Of a DNA stretch of 64,000 nt, positions 16,091 to 23,782 are shown in pieces; position 1 is the first letter of the stretch; every line of letters starts with the position of its first letter. A program made the translations under genes and the position numbers. The stretch is from assembly GCA_000503195.1 (NCBI GenBank), contig AYSC01000014.1, forward strand, positions 32,526 through 96,525, read 5' to 3'. The stretch is from Blastomonas sp. CACIA14H2 (GTDB lineage Bacteria; Pseudomonadota; Alphaproteobacteria; Sphingomonadales; Sphingomonadaceae). The notes under the pieces were generated by a model. It made no database searches. It worked only from the letters and a program-made list of their open reading frames with translations, and was not told the DNA's origin.

Positions 16091-16912
16091 ATGACTGTAA
16101 TCGGTACCAATGTCGCGGCACTGCGTGCTGCCAATGCTTCGACCTCGGCCCAGATGAGCCTGTCGAAGTCGATCGATCGCCTGTCGACCGGCAAGCGCAT
16201 CAACTCCGCTGCTGACGATGCGGCCGGCAATGCCATCGCCACCCGCATGACCTCGCAGATCCGCGGCCTCAACCAGGCCGTGCGCAACGCGAACGACGGC
16301 ATCTCGCTGGCCCAGACGGCCGAAGGCGGCATGAACGAGATCGTCAACATGATGCAGCGCATGCGCGAGCTGGCCGTCCAGTCGGCTTCGGGCACGCTGG
16401 CCAACAGCGACCGCACCAACCTCCAGGCGGAAGTCACCGCGCTGAAGGCGCAGGTCAACGATGTGGCCAACAAGACCAACTTCAACGGCGTGTCGCTGCT
16501 CAACACGGCCACGCCCGTTGCCATCCAGACGGGCATCGCTTCGGGTGATACCGTCAGCATCGCGCTCACCAACGTGACGACCGTTGGCCTGGGCATCGAT
16601 ACCGTCGACATCGGCGACCTGACCGGCACCGGCGACCCGGCCGCAGCGCTGACCGCGCTCGACACCGCGCTGAACACGATCACCACCGCACAGGCAAGCC
16701 TGGGTGCGAGCCAGAACCGCCTGCAGGCGACTGTCTCGAGTCTGGTCAACCGCTCGACCAACCTGTCGGAAGCGCGTTCGCGTATTCAGGATGCGAACTT
16801 CTCGGAAGAATCGACCAACCTCGCCAAGGCCCAGATCCTCAGCCAGGCGTCGACCGCGATGCTCGCCCAGGCGAACCAGAGCCAGCAGGGCGTGCTGAGC
16901 CTCATCCGCTAA
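16091..16912 (+). CDS. Flagellin 5 of five
   Basis: A 273-residue flagellin with the shared ends and a centre of its own (VAIQTGIASGDTVSIALTNV, VDIGDLTGTGDPAAALTALD). Last gene of the array; a strong hairpin terminator follows about 90 bases downstream, with no FliD, FliS, FlaF or FlbT gene in the window. Confidence 0.95.
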   Translation: MTVIGTNVAALRAANASTSAQMSLSKSIDRLSTGKRINSAADDAAGNAIATRMTSQIRGLNQAVRNANDGISLAQTAEGGMNEIVNMMQRMRELAVQSASGTLANSDRTNLQAEVTALKAQVNDVANKTNFNGVSLLNTATPVAIQTGIASGDTVSIALTNVTTVGLGIDTVDIGDLTGTGDPAAALTALDTALNTITTAQASLGASQNRLQATVSSLVNRSTNLSEARSRIQDANFSEESTNLAKAQILSQASTAMLAQANQSQQGVLSLIR

Positions 16913-17001
16913 TTGGTGAGGAACCGACACGCGGTTCAACCGTAAAGGCTAGCGCAACGGCCATTACCGACAACTCAATGGCCTGAGCTGATATTCGATC
17001 A

Positions 17002-17037
17002 ACCCCTTTCCGGAAGGACCGGAAGGGGGGTTTTTCG
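17002..17037 (+). terminator. Rho-independent terminator after the flagellin array
   Basis: An inverted repeat, CCCCTTTCCGG - short loop - CCGGAAGGGG (one mismatch), followed directly by a run of T. It ends flagellin transcription before the convergent TAM41-like gene. Confidence 0.85.
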
Positions 17038-17050
17038 TTTCGGTCGGGGG

Positions 17051-17950
17051 TCACTTCACCGCCCCGCTTTTCAGCAGCTTCGGCACCAGGAACAGGGCGG
17101 CGACCAGCGGCCAGCGGCGCTGCCAGGGCTTGATCGCGATCTTGGTCCCCGCATGCCTATTGATCTTCCAGGCGAGATAATCGATCCCGCCGGCAAAGGT
17201 GAAGCTCGCCTTGGCGAGCCGAGCGACGGTCAGCCGCTTGCCGCGCGCCCTGAGCCTCGCCCAGCGTCTTTCTGCCTCCTCACGCGGCATGGCGGCCAGA
17301 TCGGGCACCTCGCGCGCGATCGCCGCGCCGACGGCGGCATAATGATCGGGCGCGAAATCAACCACCTTGTCGGGCCGATCGCCGCGCTCGGCGCGCAGTT
17401 CCGCGCCATAGGTGCGGGTGAATCCGGTGCGCCACAGGCGGAGCGGGTCTGCCGCTGCGCCGTCGGCGACCGGTGCGGCGTGTCGCAGCAAGGTCACCGG
17501 CGCGGCGCACAGCGCCTCGATCGCGTACGCCTCGGCGGCAGCATCGGCGCTCCACACGATCCGCACCGGCTGGGCAAAGCGCGCCCAGACCGAGACATCG
17601 CCCGCCTGCATCGAACAGGCGCGCTCGAGGTCCGCCTCGCTCAGCACCGCATATTTGGCAGCGAGATTGTCGTGCGCCGCCGGAAAGACATTGGGCGGGA
17701 TCAGCGCATTGGCGCGCGCCATCCAGCCCGGCTTGCCCGCCGTCGCATAGGCCTGGCCGTAGTCCGAGACGATCACATAGAAATCGAGCATCAGCCCGTC
17801 GAGCTGCGCCTCGCGCAGGCACGATCCGTAGAAGATTACCGCGCGCGCCGTATCGCCGAACGGCGCGATGATCGCGCGCGCAAAGCCGGTGATGCGCGGA
17901 TCGACCGGCTGCAGCGCCTCTGCGGCGATCAGGGATGGGAGAGAGTTCAA
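17051..17950 (-). CDS. TAM41-like phosphatidate cytidylyltransferase
   Basis: A 299-residue protein. The nucleotidyltransferase-type core VIFYGSCLREAQLDGLMLDFYVIVSDYG (about residues 38-65) matches the YGSG...MLDF.V.V.D pattern of mitochondrial Tam41, which makes CDP-diacylglycerol from phosphatidate; NLAAKYAVL and RGDRPDKVVDFAPDHY have counterparts too. The C-terminus is basic with a hydrophobic patch (PLVAALFLVPKLL), fitting membrane attachment. The start is a TTG at 17950 with a weak ribosome site and is uncertain. The adjacent lipid-kinase gene could supply phosphatidate. Family assignment is from memory of the Tam41 motif, not a search. Confidence 0.65.
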   Translation of the reverse strand: MNSLPSLIAAEALQPVDPRITGFARAIIAPFGDTARAVIFYGSCLREAQLDGLMLDFYVIVSDYGQAYATAGKPGWMARANALIPPNVFPAAHDNLAAKYAVLSEADLERACSMQAGDVSVWARFAQPVRIVWSADAAAEAYAIEALCAAPVTLLRHAAPVADGAAADPLRLWRTGFTRTYGAELRAERGDRPDKVVDFAPDHYAAVGAAIAREVPDLAAMPREEAERRWARLRARGKRLTVARLAKASFTFAGGIDYLAWKINRHAGTKIAIKPWQRRWPLVAALFLVPKLLKSGAVK

Positions 17951-17969
17951 GGCACAACCCAGATTTGCT

Positions 17970-18051
17970 CGTCACCCCCGCGCAGGCGGGGGTCCCGCTT
18001 TTCTTCGAATGTCGCTGCCATAGCGGGATTCCCGCTTTCGCGGGAATGACG
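17970..18051. repeat. 82-base palindromic repeat, copy 1
   Basis: Begins CGTCACCCCCGCGCAGGCGG and ends TTCGCGGGAATGACG, with two hairpins (CCCCCGCG/CGCGGGGG-type and ATTCCCGC/GCGGGAAT) around a variable centre of about 25 bases; the ends are inverted copies of each other. Lies between the TAM41-like gene and the lipid-kinase gene. Three related copies occur at 26319, 45811 and 51629. Confidence 0.8.
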
Positions 18052-18074
18052 AATCAGGACAGAAGCGCGATCGA

Positions 18075-19052
18075 TCAAGCCGCCAGGCGCAGGAACGGCA
18101 CCGGCTCGGTCGAGCGCAGGATGATCGGCTTGCCCGCGCTCGCCTCGAAGATCTCGCCGTCCAGGATGACCCGGCTGCGCGTGCGATCGCTGTCGATGCG
18201 GATCATGTCCTCGCGCGCCAGATGCACGCCGCGCCCGCGCCGCGTGCCGAAACGGCCCATCAGCGTGTCGATCAGCATCGTCGTCAGCCCGGCGCGGTTG
18301 TGCTCGACCGCGATGAACTTCATCTGCCCGGTGGGCGACGGCCCGCTTTCCGCGCGACTGCCGAGAAGCAGCTTTTCCAGCGTGGTGACCATCACCACGA
18401 TGAAGCTGCCGTTGAGCTCGCCCTTCTGGAAATAGGAGATGCGCAGCGCCGATCGCGTGATCGGCAGAAACTTGGCGGTCAGCCCGAACAGCATCGTGAA
18501 CAGCCCCGCGATCGCCGCGATGAAATGGCTGACCGAATTGGGAAGGCCCAGCGGATAGATTTTCTGGCGGCAGTACAGGATGATCTCGGCGAGCCCCGCC
18601 CCGCCCATGAACATGCCGAGCACCGGACGCCCGTCCTCGCCATCGGACAGCGCGATCAGCTGGCGCACCACGATATGGCTTTCCAGGTCGTTGCGCGCGA
18701 TCTCGACGATCCGGTCGAGCGTCGGCAGCGGCTTGCCGCGTGCACCGAGGTCGAGCGCGATCAGGTTGGTCTTGCCGTTGGGCAGCACCGCGACCGCGGG
18801 CGGCGACTTGCCGAAATGGCCGCCATGATAGAGCTCGGTCAGCGTCGCCTGCACCGTGCCGTCACCGCCGTTGATCACGAGCACGCGCGGCTTGACCAGC
18901 GCGATGGCGCGCAGCGCGTCAGCAATCTGGTGGACCTCTTCGACCTCGTAATGGAAGATGTCCGGGTTGCGCGCGCAATAATCGCGCACCGCCGGCAACA
19001 TTGCCTTGTTGCCGGTCGAGCGCGGATTGGAAATGAGCGCAACGAGAGTCAT
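18075..19052 (-). CDS. Diacylglycerol kinase catalytic-domain protein
   Basis: A 325-residue lipid-kinase family protein. The nucleotide-binding motifs are present: NPRSTGNK at the N-terminus, NGGDGTVQATLTEL (about residues 79-92, the GGDGT loop) and LPNGKTNLIALDLG in place of the usual PLGTGND. The rest is the two-layer C-terminal domain of the YegS/DagK family. It probably phosphorylates a lipid such as diacylglycerol; sphingosine-type substrates cannot be excluded in this sphingolipid-making group. Upstream of the TAM41-like gene, same strand. Confidence 0.82.
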   Translation of the reverse strand: MTLVALISNPRSTGNKAMLPAVRDYCARNPDIFHYEVEEVHQIADALRAIALVKPRVLVINGGDGTVQATLTELYHGGHFGKSPPAVAVLPNGKTNLIALDLGARGKPLPTLDRIVEIARNDLESHIVVRQLIALSDGEDGRPVLGMFMGGAGLAEIILYCRQKIYPLGLPNSVSHFIAAIAGLFTMLFGLTAKFLPITRSALRISYFQKGELNGSFIVVMVTTLEKLLLGSRAESGPSPTGQMKFIAVEHNRAGLTTMLIDTLMGRFGTRRGRGVHLAREDMIRIDSDRTRSRVILDGEIFEASAGKPIILRSTEPVPFLRLAA

Positions 19053-19057
19053 TCAGG

Positions 19058-19585
19058 TCATCCTATCGGCTTGATCGTCATCCCCTGGCGGTAGTTCAGG
19101 ACCACCTGGATGCGCGTAACGCCGGGACCCACCCGGATGGCGGTCTTGCCCGCAGAAGGCTTGAGGCTGAGCAGCGAGAGCGAGGGGTTGTTCGAGAAAC
19201 CGCCGCCGTCGTTCCAGCCGGACTTGCCGCTGCCATCGACATCGTGGCGTACGGCAATGCCATAGGCGCCAGTGGCCGGAAGCGGCACGCAGAAGCTCAT
19301 CCTGCCGCCACGCGGGGCGACGGCAGTATCGATGCGGTTGATCCACGCACCCTTTTCCAGCCAGCTCGCCTTGGTGGCGGGATAGGCCTGGACGCGGATT
19401 CGCCCCGTGTTCGCCTTGAAGCCGCTGACCGTCACATGCACCGCCGGGCCGTCCGCCCCGTCGGCACATTTGCGCATGTCGTTGCCGATTTCCTGACGCT
19501 GCGCGCTGGCCACGGGCACCAGGCCCGCAAAGGCGATGCCGCCCGCAGCCAGACAAGCCAGTGATTTTGCCGCAATTTTGAACAT
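19058..19585 (-). CDS. Exported DUF2141 protein
   Basis: A 175-residue protein with a signal peptide (CLAAGGIAFAGLVPVASA, cleavage after about residue 29) and a DUF2141-type beta-rich domain: VHVTVSGFKANTGRIRVQAY, CVPLPATGAYGIAVRHDVDG and GWNDGGGFSNNP. The family is periplasmic or secreted and its function is unknown. Five bases upstream of the lipid-kinase gene and probably co-transcribed with it. Confidence 0.85.
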   Translation of the reverse strand: MFKIAAKSLACLAAGGIAFAGLVPVASAQRQEIGNDMRKCADGADGPAVHVTVSGFKANTGRIRVQAYPATKASWLEKGAWINRIDTAVAPRGGRMSFCVPLPATGAYGIAVRHDVDGSGKSGWNDGGGFSNNPSLSLLSLKPSAGKTAIRVGPGVTRIQVVLNYRQGMTIKPIG

Positions 19586-19713
19586 GACGTAATCGTTCCC
19601 AGAAGCTATAGCCGTGCCGCTCCGGATGGCGCGGACAAGGCCGATGAGCCCCCTTTACCATCTGCTTATGGGAAGCGTTTGCGGCCAAATCATGGTGACA
19701 GGGCGACAATAAG

Positions 19714-20925
19714 TTGAAATTGCTAACCGCCACAGACGCTTATATTGCCCGTCTCGTCTTCTTTCCGCTGGTCGGCACGCTGATCCTCGCGGCCATGCTG
19801 CTGGTGCTCGACAAGATGCTGCGCCTGTTCGACTTTGTCGCGGCAGAGGGCGGCCCGGTCAGCGTCGTGTGGCGCATGCTTGCCAACCTGCTGCCCGAAT
19901 ATCTCTCGCTCGGCATCCCCATCGGCCTGCTGCTCGGCATCCTGCTCGCCTTTCGCAAGCTCGCCATGTCGTCGGAGCTCGACGTGTTCCGTGCCGTCGG
20001 CCTCAGCTACACCCGGCTGCTGCGCGTGCCGTACATGTTCGCGGTCGGGCTGATGCTCGTGAACCTCGCTCTGGTCGGTTATATCCAGCCCAAGGCGCGC
20101 TATGCCTATGAGGAACTGGGATTCGAGCTGCGCTCGGGTGCGCTGGGCGCGTCGATCAAGGTCGGCGAATTCACCCAGCTCGGCGACCGGATGACGCTGC
20201 GCATCGAGCAGAGCCGCGACGGCGGGCGCGAGCTTTACGGCATTTTCGTGCGCGCCGAGGCCCGGTCGGGCACCTCGCTCTCGGTCACGGCCGAACGCGG
20301 CAAGTTCCTCGCGACCGACGATCCCAACACCATCATCTTCCGCCTGACCAACGGCACCTTGGTGCACGATTCGCCGGGCTACCAGACGCCGCGCGTGCTG
20401 ACCTTCAGCAACCATGACCTGCCGATCGATCTGCCCAAGATCGAATCCTTCCGCAGGCGCGGCGGCGGCAAGGACCGCGAATACACCATTCCCGAGCTCG
20501 TCCGCATCGGCACCGATGCCAGCATCCCCGAAGCGCAGCGCAACCAGACGCGCGCCAATTTCCATTTCCGCATGGTCGAGGTGGTGATGATGCTGCTGAT
20601 GCCGCTGCTCGCGGTGGCGCTGGCGATCCCGCCCAAGCGATCGACCTCGGCGCTGGGCGTGTTCCTGTCGATCGTGATGATCGTGACCTATCACAAGATC
20701 AACGAATATGGCGAGGATGTCGGTGCGCTGGGGCTGGTCGATCCGATCATCGCCCTGTGGGTGCCGTTCGCGCTGTTTTCGGCGCTGATCGGCTGGATGT
20801 ACTATCAGGTGGCGTTCGTGCCCGGCGGCCAGCCGATCGGCGCGCTGGAAAAGGTCTTCGCCAAATCGGGCGCGGCGGTGCGCGGGCTGTTCAGCTTCGG
20901 CCGCAAGCGGTCCTTCCAGGAATAG
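19714..20925 (+). CDS. lptF: Lipopolysaccharide export permease LptF
   Basis: A 403-residue inner-membrane protein of the YjgP/YjgQ family: three N-terminal helices (FPLVGTLILAAMLLVLDKML; YLSLGIPIGLLLGILLAF), a periplasmic jellyroll with IRIEQS-like sequence in the middle, and three C-terminal helices (MVEVVMMLLMPLLAVALAIP). LptF and LptG form the membrane part of the LptB2FG transporter that lifts lipopolysaccharide out of the inner membrane. The start is a TTG at 19714; the nearest upstream ATG (19692) hits a stop at once. Confidence 0.9.
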   Translation: MKLLTATDAYIARLVFFPLVGTLILAAMLLVLDKMLRLFDFVAAEGGPVSVVWRMLANLLPEYLSLGIPIGLLLGILLAFRKLAMSSELDVFRAVGLSYTRLLRVPYMFAVGLMLVNLALVGYIQPKARYAYEELGFELRSGALGASIKVGEFTQLGDRMTLRIEQSRDGGRELYGIFVRAEARSGTSLSVTAERGKFLATDDPNTIIFRLTNGTLVHDSPGYQTPRVLTFSNHDLPIDLPKIESFRRRGGGKDREYTIPELVRIGTDASIPEAQRNQTRANFHFRMVEVVMMLLMPLLAVALAIPPKRSTSALGVFLSIVMIVTYHKINEYGEDVGALGLVDPIIALWVPFALFSALIGWMYYQVAFVPGGQPIGALEKVFAKSGAAVRGLFSFGRKRSFQE

Positions 20926-20936
20926 GCGCAAGCGCG

Positions 20937-22034
20937 ATGCATTTCGAATTCTTCCCCTCGCGCACCGTCGCCATCTACATGGCGCGCAAGTTCCTCACCA
21001 GCATCCTCGCGGTGGTGGCGCTGCTGTTCATCGTGCTGCAGTCGCTCGACCTGCTCGGCGAAAGCGGCAAGATCCTCGCCTATCCCGGCAACGGCCAGGC
21101 CGAGCTGCTGACCTATATCAGCTTGCGCGCGCCGCAGATCATCGATCTCGTCCTGCCCTTCTCGGTGCTGCTCGCGACGATCATCACGCTCGCGACTCTG
21201 AACCAGAACAGCGAGGTCGTGGCGATGAAGGCGGCGGGGCTTTCCGCGCATCAGGTGCTTGCGCCGCTGCTGATCGCCGCGCTCGGCGTCTCGGCGATCA
21301 CCTTTGTCTTTTCCGAGCGCATCCTCACCCGCGCCACCGCCACGCTCGACGCCTGGGAAGCCGCCGATTTCGGGCCCATCCCGCGCGATTCCAACGTCAA
21401 GTCGAACATCTGGGTGCGCGAAGGCGACAATATCATCCAGGCCGATACGGTCGAAGGCCGGGGCAATGCGACACGGCTCACCGGCGTTTCGGTCTATCAA
21501 CGCGACCGCCAGGGCGGCATGGCGCGGATCGTCAACGCGCGCGAGGGCACCTATACCGGCAAGGGCTGGAAGCTGACCGACGCCACCCAGTTCGATGTCG
21601 CGACGGGGCAGAAACAGGCGCTGGGCGACATCGTCACCGCAGGCGATGTCCGGCCCGACCAGTTCACGCTGTCCAAGGTCAATGCCGATGGCCTGTCCTT
21701 CCCGCAGCTATGGACCGCGATCGCCGAGCTCAAGGCCGCCGGGCGCCCGACGGCCGCGCTCGAGGCCAATCTGTGGCACAAGCTGTCGGGTCCGCTATCG
21801 GCGCTATTGATGCCGCTTCTGGGCGCGGTCGCCGCCTTTGGCCTCGCGCGCTCGGGCCAGTTGTTCATCCGCGCGGTGATCGGCATGGCGCTCGGCTTTG
21901 CTTATTTCGTCGCGGACAATTTCGCGCTCGCGATGGGCAATCTGGGCGCCTATCCGCCGATCCTTGCGGCCTGGTCGCCCTTCTTCCTGTTCCTGATGGT
22001 CGGCGAGACCGTCCTCATCCGCACCGAGGAATAG
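20937..22034 (+). CDS. lptG: Lipopolysaccharide export permease LptG
   Basis: A 365-residue partner of LptF with the same plan: N-terminal helices (FLTSILAVVALLFIVLQSLD, IIDLVLPFSVLLATIITLAT), the periplasmic domain, and C-terminal helices (LSALLMPLLGAVAAFGLARS, IGMALGFAYFVADNFALAMG). It starts 12 bases after lptF; a longer frame to 20757 lies inside lptF and is ignored. Reading lptF then lptG is the normal order. Confidence 0.92.
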   Translation: MHFEFFPSRTVAIYMARKFLTSILAVVALLFIVLQSLDLLGESGKILAYPGNGQAELLTYISLRAPQIIDLVLPFSVLLATIITLATLNQNSEVVAMKAAGLSAHQVLAPLLIAALGVSAITFVFSERILTRATATLDAWEAADFGPIPRDSNVKSNIWVREGDNIIQADTVEGRGNATRLTGVSVYQRDRQGGMARIVNAREGTYTGKGWKLTDATQFDVATGQKQALGDIVTAGDVRPDQFTLSKVNADGLSFPQLWTAIAELKAAGRPTAALEANLWHKLSGPLSALLMPLLGAVAAFGLARSGQLFIRAVIGMALGFAYFVADNFALAMGNLGAYPPILAAWSPFFLFLMVGETVLIRTEE

Positions 22035-22044
22035 GCCGCAGCCC

Positions 22045-23583
22045 GTGGCCGCAGACACGCCCGATCCTGCAACCCCCGCCCCCGCCGTCAGCCGTGCCGA
22101 TGTGGCGAGCGGCGCGGCGCTTTCGGGCCTGGCGCGCATGGGCGCGATCATCGAGATCGTCACCCAGCCTGCCTTCGTGTGGATGTTCGGGCTCGCCACC
22201 TATGGCAGCTATGTCGTGCTCTGGGCGGCGGTGAACGTGCTCTCGACGCTGACCACCTTGTCGCTGGCGCAGGGGCTGCAGCGCTCGATCCCCTCCGCCG
22301 CCAGCCGCGAGGCCGAACATGGCGTGGTGCGCTATGCGCTGCTGGTGACGGTGATCCCGTCCGCGTTCGTGGCCTTGTGCATCACGCTCGCCGCGCCTGC
22401 GATCGCGCCCCAATTCTCGGTCGAGCCGGCGATGCGCCCGCATCTGCCCGCGCTGATCGCGCTGTTCGTGTGGACGCTGCCGCTGACGGTCGCGCTCGAG
22501 ATCGCGACCGCTGCCGCGCGCGCGCGCCGCGCCTTCGGGCCCGAGATTCGCCTGCGTATCTTCTGGGAGCAGATCGCGCGGCTGATCGTCGCCGTCGCGC
22601 TCTATGCGCTGGGCGTACGGCTGTTCGGGCTGTTCATCGCGCATATCGTCTCGCTCGGCGTCACCGCCTGGCTCTCGGTGCGGCTGCTCGGGCGCTATTA
22701 CGATCTCGGCCTGCTCTGGCGCGCGCCGATGCCGCCCGCCTTGCGCCATGACACGCTGAAATCGGGGCTGGCGACGATGCCGCCCAATCTGGCGCGCCGC
22801 GCGTTCAACGATCTGCCGCCGGTGCTGCTGGGCCTGGCGCTGAGCGGCGGCGGCGGCGCGGTCGCGGCGGGACTGTTCGGCATCGCGCGCAAGATCGCCT
22901 CGGTGCCGCTGATCGTGCGCCAGACCTTTCTCTATGTCCTCGCGCCCTTGAGCGCCGCGCAGCGCGCCGCCGACCGGGCCCAGATCGCGCCGCTCTACCG
23001 CTTCGCCAACCGTATCGCGGCGATCATCGTGCTGCCGCTCACGGCGGTGATGATCGCCGGCGGCGATGCGACGCTGCTGCTCTTCTCGCCCGAGGCCGCC
23101 GATGCGCTGCCGGTGCTGATCGTGCTGCTGGTGGGCCGCGCGGGCGAGACGATCCTGGGCGCGGCGACCCCGATCGTCGAGATGACCAGCCACCGCCTGC
23201 TGCCGCTCGCCAATTCGATTGCCGGACTGGCAGTCGCGGGGCTGGTCGGCTGGCTGACGGTCGATGCCATGGGCGCGACCGGCATGGCGCTGGCGGTGAG
23301 CGCGGGCGTGATCGTGTCGAGCTGGGCGGCAGTGGCGGAACTGTGGATCAGCGATCGCCTCGGCCCGTTCGACCGCCATTTCCTGCGCGCGCTGGCTTGC
23401 GGGGTCGGCGGGTTTGGTGCGCTCTGGCTGATCGGCTGGCTCTTCCAGGGCCTGGGCATGGTGCCGCGCGCCGCGATCCAGTTCGCCTGCTTCCTGCCGC
23501 TGGTGTGGCTCGGCCTCAAGTTCGGGCTCGATGCCGAGGACAAGGCCGCTCTGGGCAAGGCGGGGCGCAAACTCGCGCTGTGA
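22045..23583 (+). CDS. Polysaccharide/lipid flippase, Wzx/MATE-like membrane protein
   Basis: A 512-residue protein with about 12-14 predicted membrane helices and no soluble domain. The layout (short cytoplasmic N-terminus, paired helices, loop ARKIASVPLIVRQTFLYVLA) is that of the polysaccharide export (Wzx/MurJ-like) superfamily. GTG start 10 bases after lptG, so it is likely in the same operon and may flip a glycolipid precursor linked to surface polysaccharide. The exact substrate cannot be read from sequence. Confidence 0.7.
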   Translation: MAADTPDPATPAPAVSRADVASGAALSGLARMGAIIEIVTQPAFVWMFGLATYGSYVVLWAAVNVLSTLTTLSLAQGLQRSIPSAASREAEHGVVRYALLVTVIPSAFVALCITLAAPAIAPQFSVEPAMRPHLPALIALFVWTLPLTVALEIATAAARARRAFGPEIRLRIFWEQIARLIVAVALYALGVRLFGLFIAHIVSLGVTAWLSVRLLGRYYDLGLLWRAPMPPALRHDTLKSGLATMPPNLARRAFNDLPPVLLGLALSGGGGAVAAGLFGIARKIASVPLIVRQTFLYVLAPLSAAQRAADRAQIAPLYRFANRIAAIIVLPLTAVMIAGGDATLLLFSPEAADALPVLIVLLVGRAGETILGAATPIVEMTSHRLLPLANSIAGLAVAGLVGWLTVDAMGATGMALAVSAGVIVSSWAAVAELWISDRLGPFDRHFLRALACGVGGFGALWLIGWLFQGLGMVPRAAIQFACFLPLVWLGLKFGLDAEDKAALGKAGRKLAL

Positions 23584-23691
23584 CGCACGTTCGGCTGATT
23601 GCCCATGCAACCAAAGCCCGCTGGACCTTGTTCGCTTCTGATGGAAACAGAAGCGCGGTCCAGCTTTCTGTCGTGCCGTGATTTCCGAGCC

Positions 23692-23710
23692 GTGAAATGT
23701 TCCATTTCAC
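23692..23710. promoter_or_regulatory. Perfect palindrome, putative operator of the acyl-CoA ligase gene
   Basis: GTGAAATG-TTC-CATTTCAC: 8-base arms with a 3-base centre, 72 bases before the ligase start codon in a 199-base gap. The size suits a dimeric TetR or GntR-type repressor. No regulator gene is adjacent, so the partner is unknown. Confidence 0.4.
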
Positions 23711-23782
23711 TCGAAACCACTCTAGACCCGCATATCACAGACCGCGCGCACCAAGCGTGGCCGCAAGAGGAGCCCTGACCCG

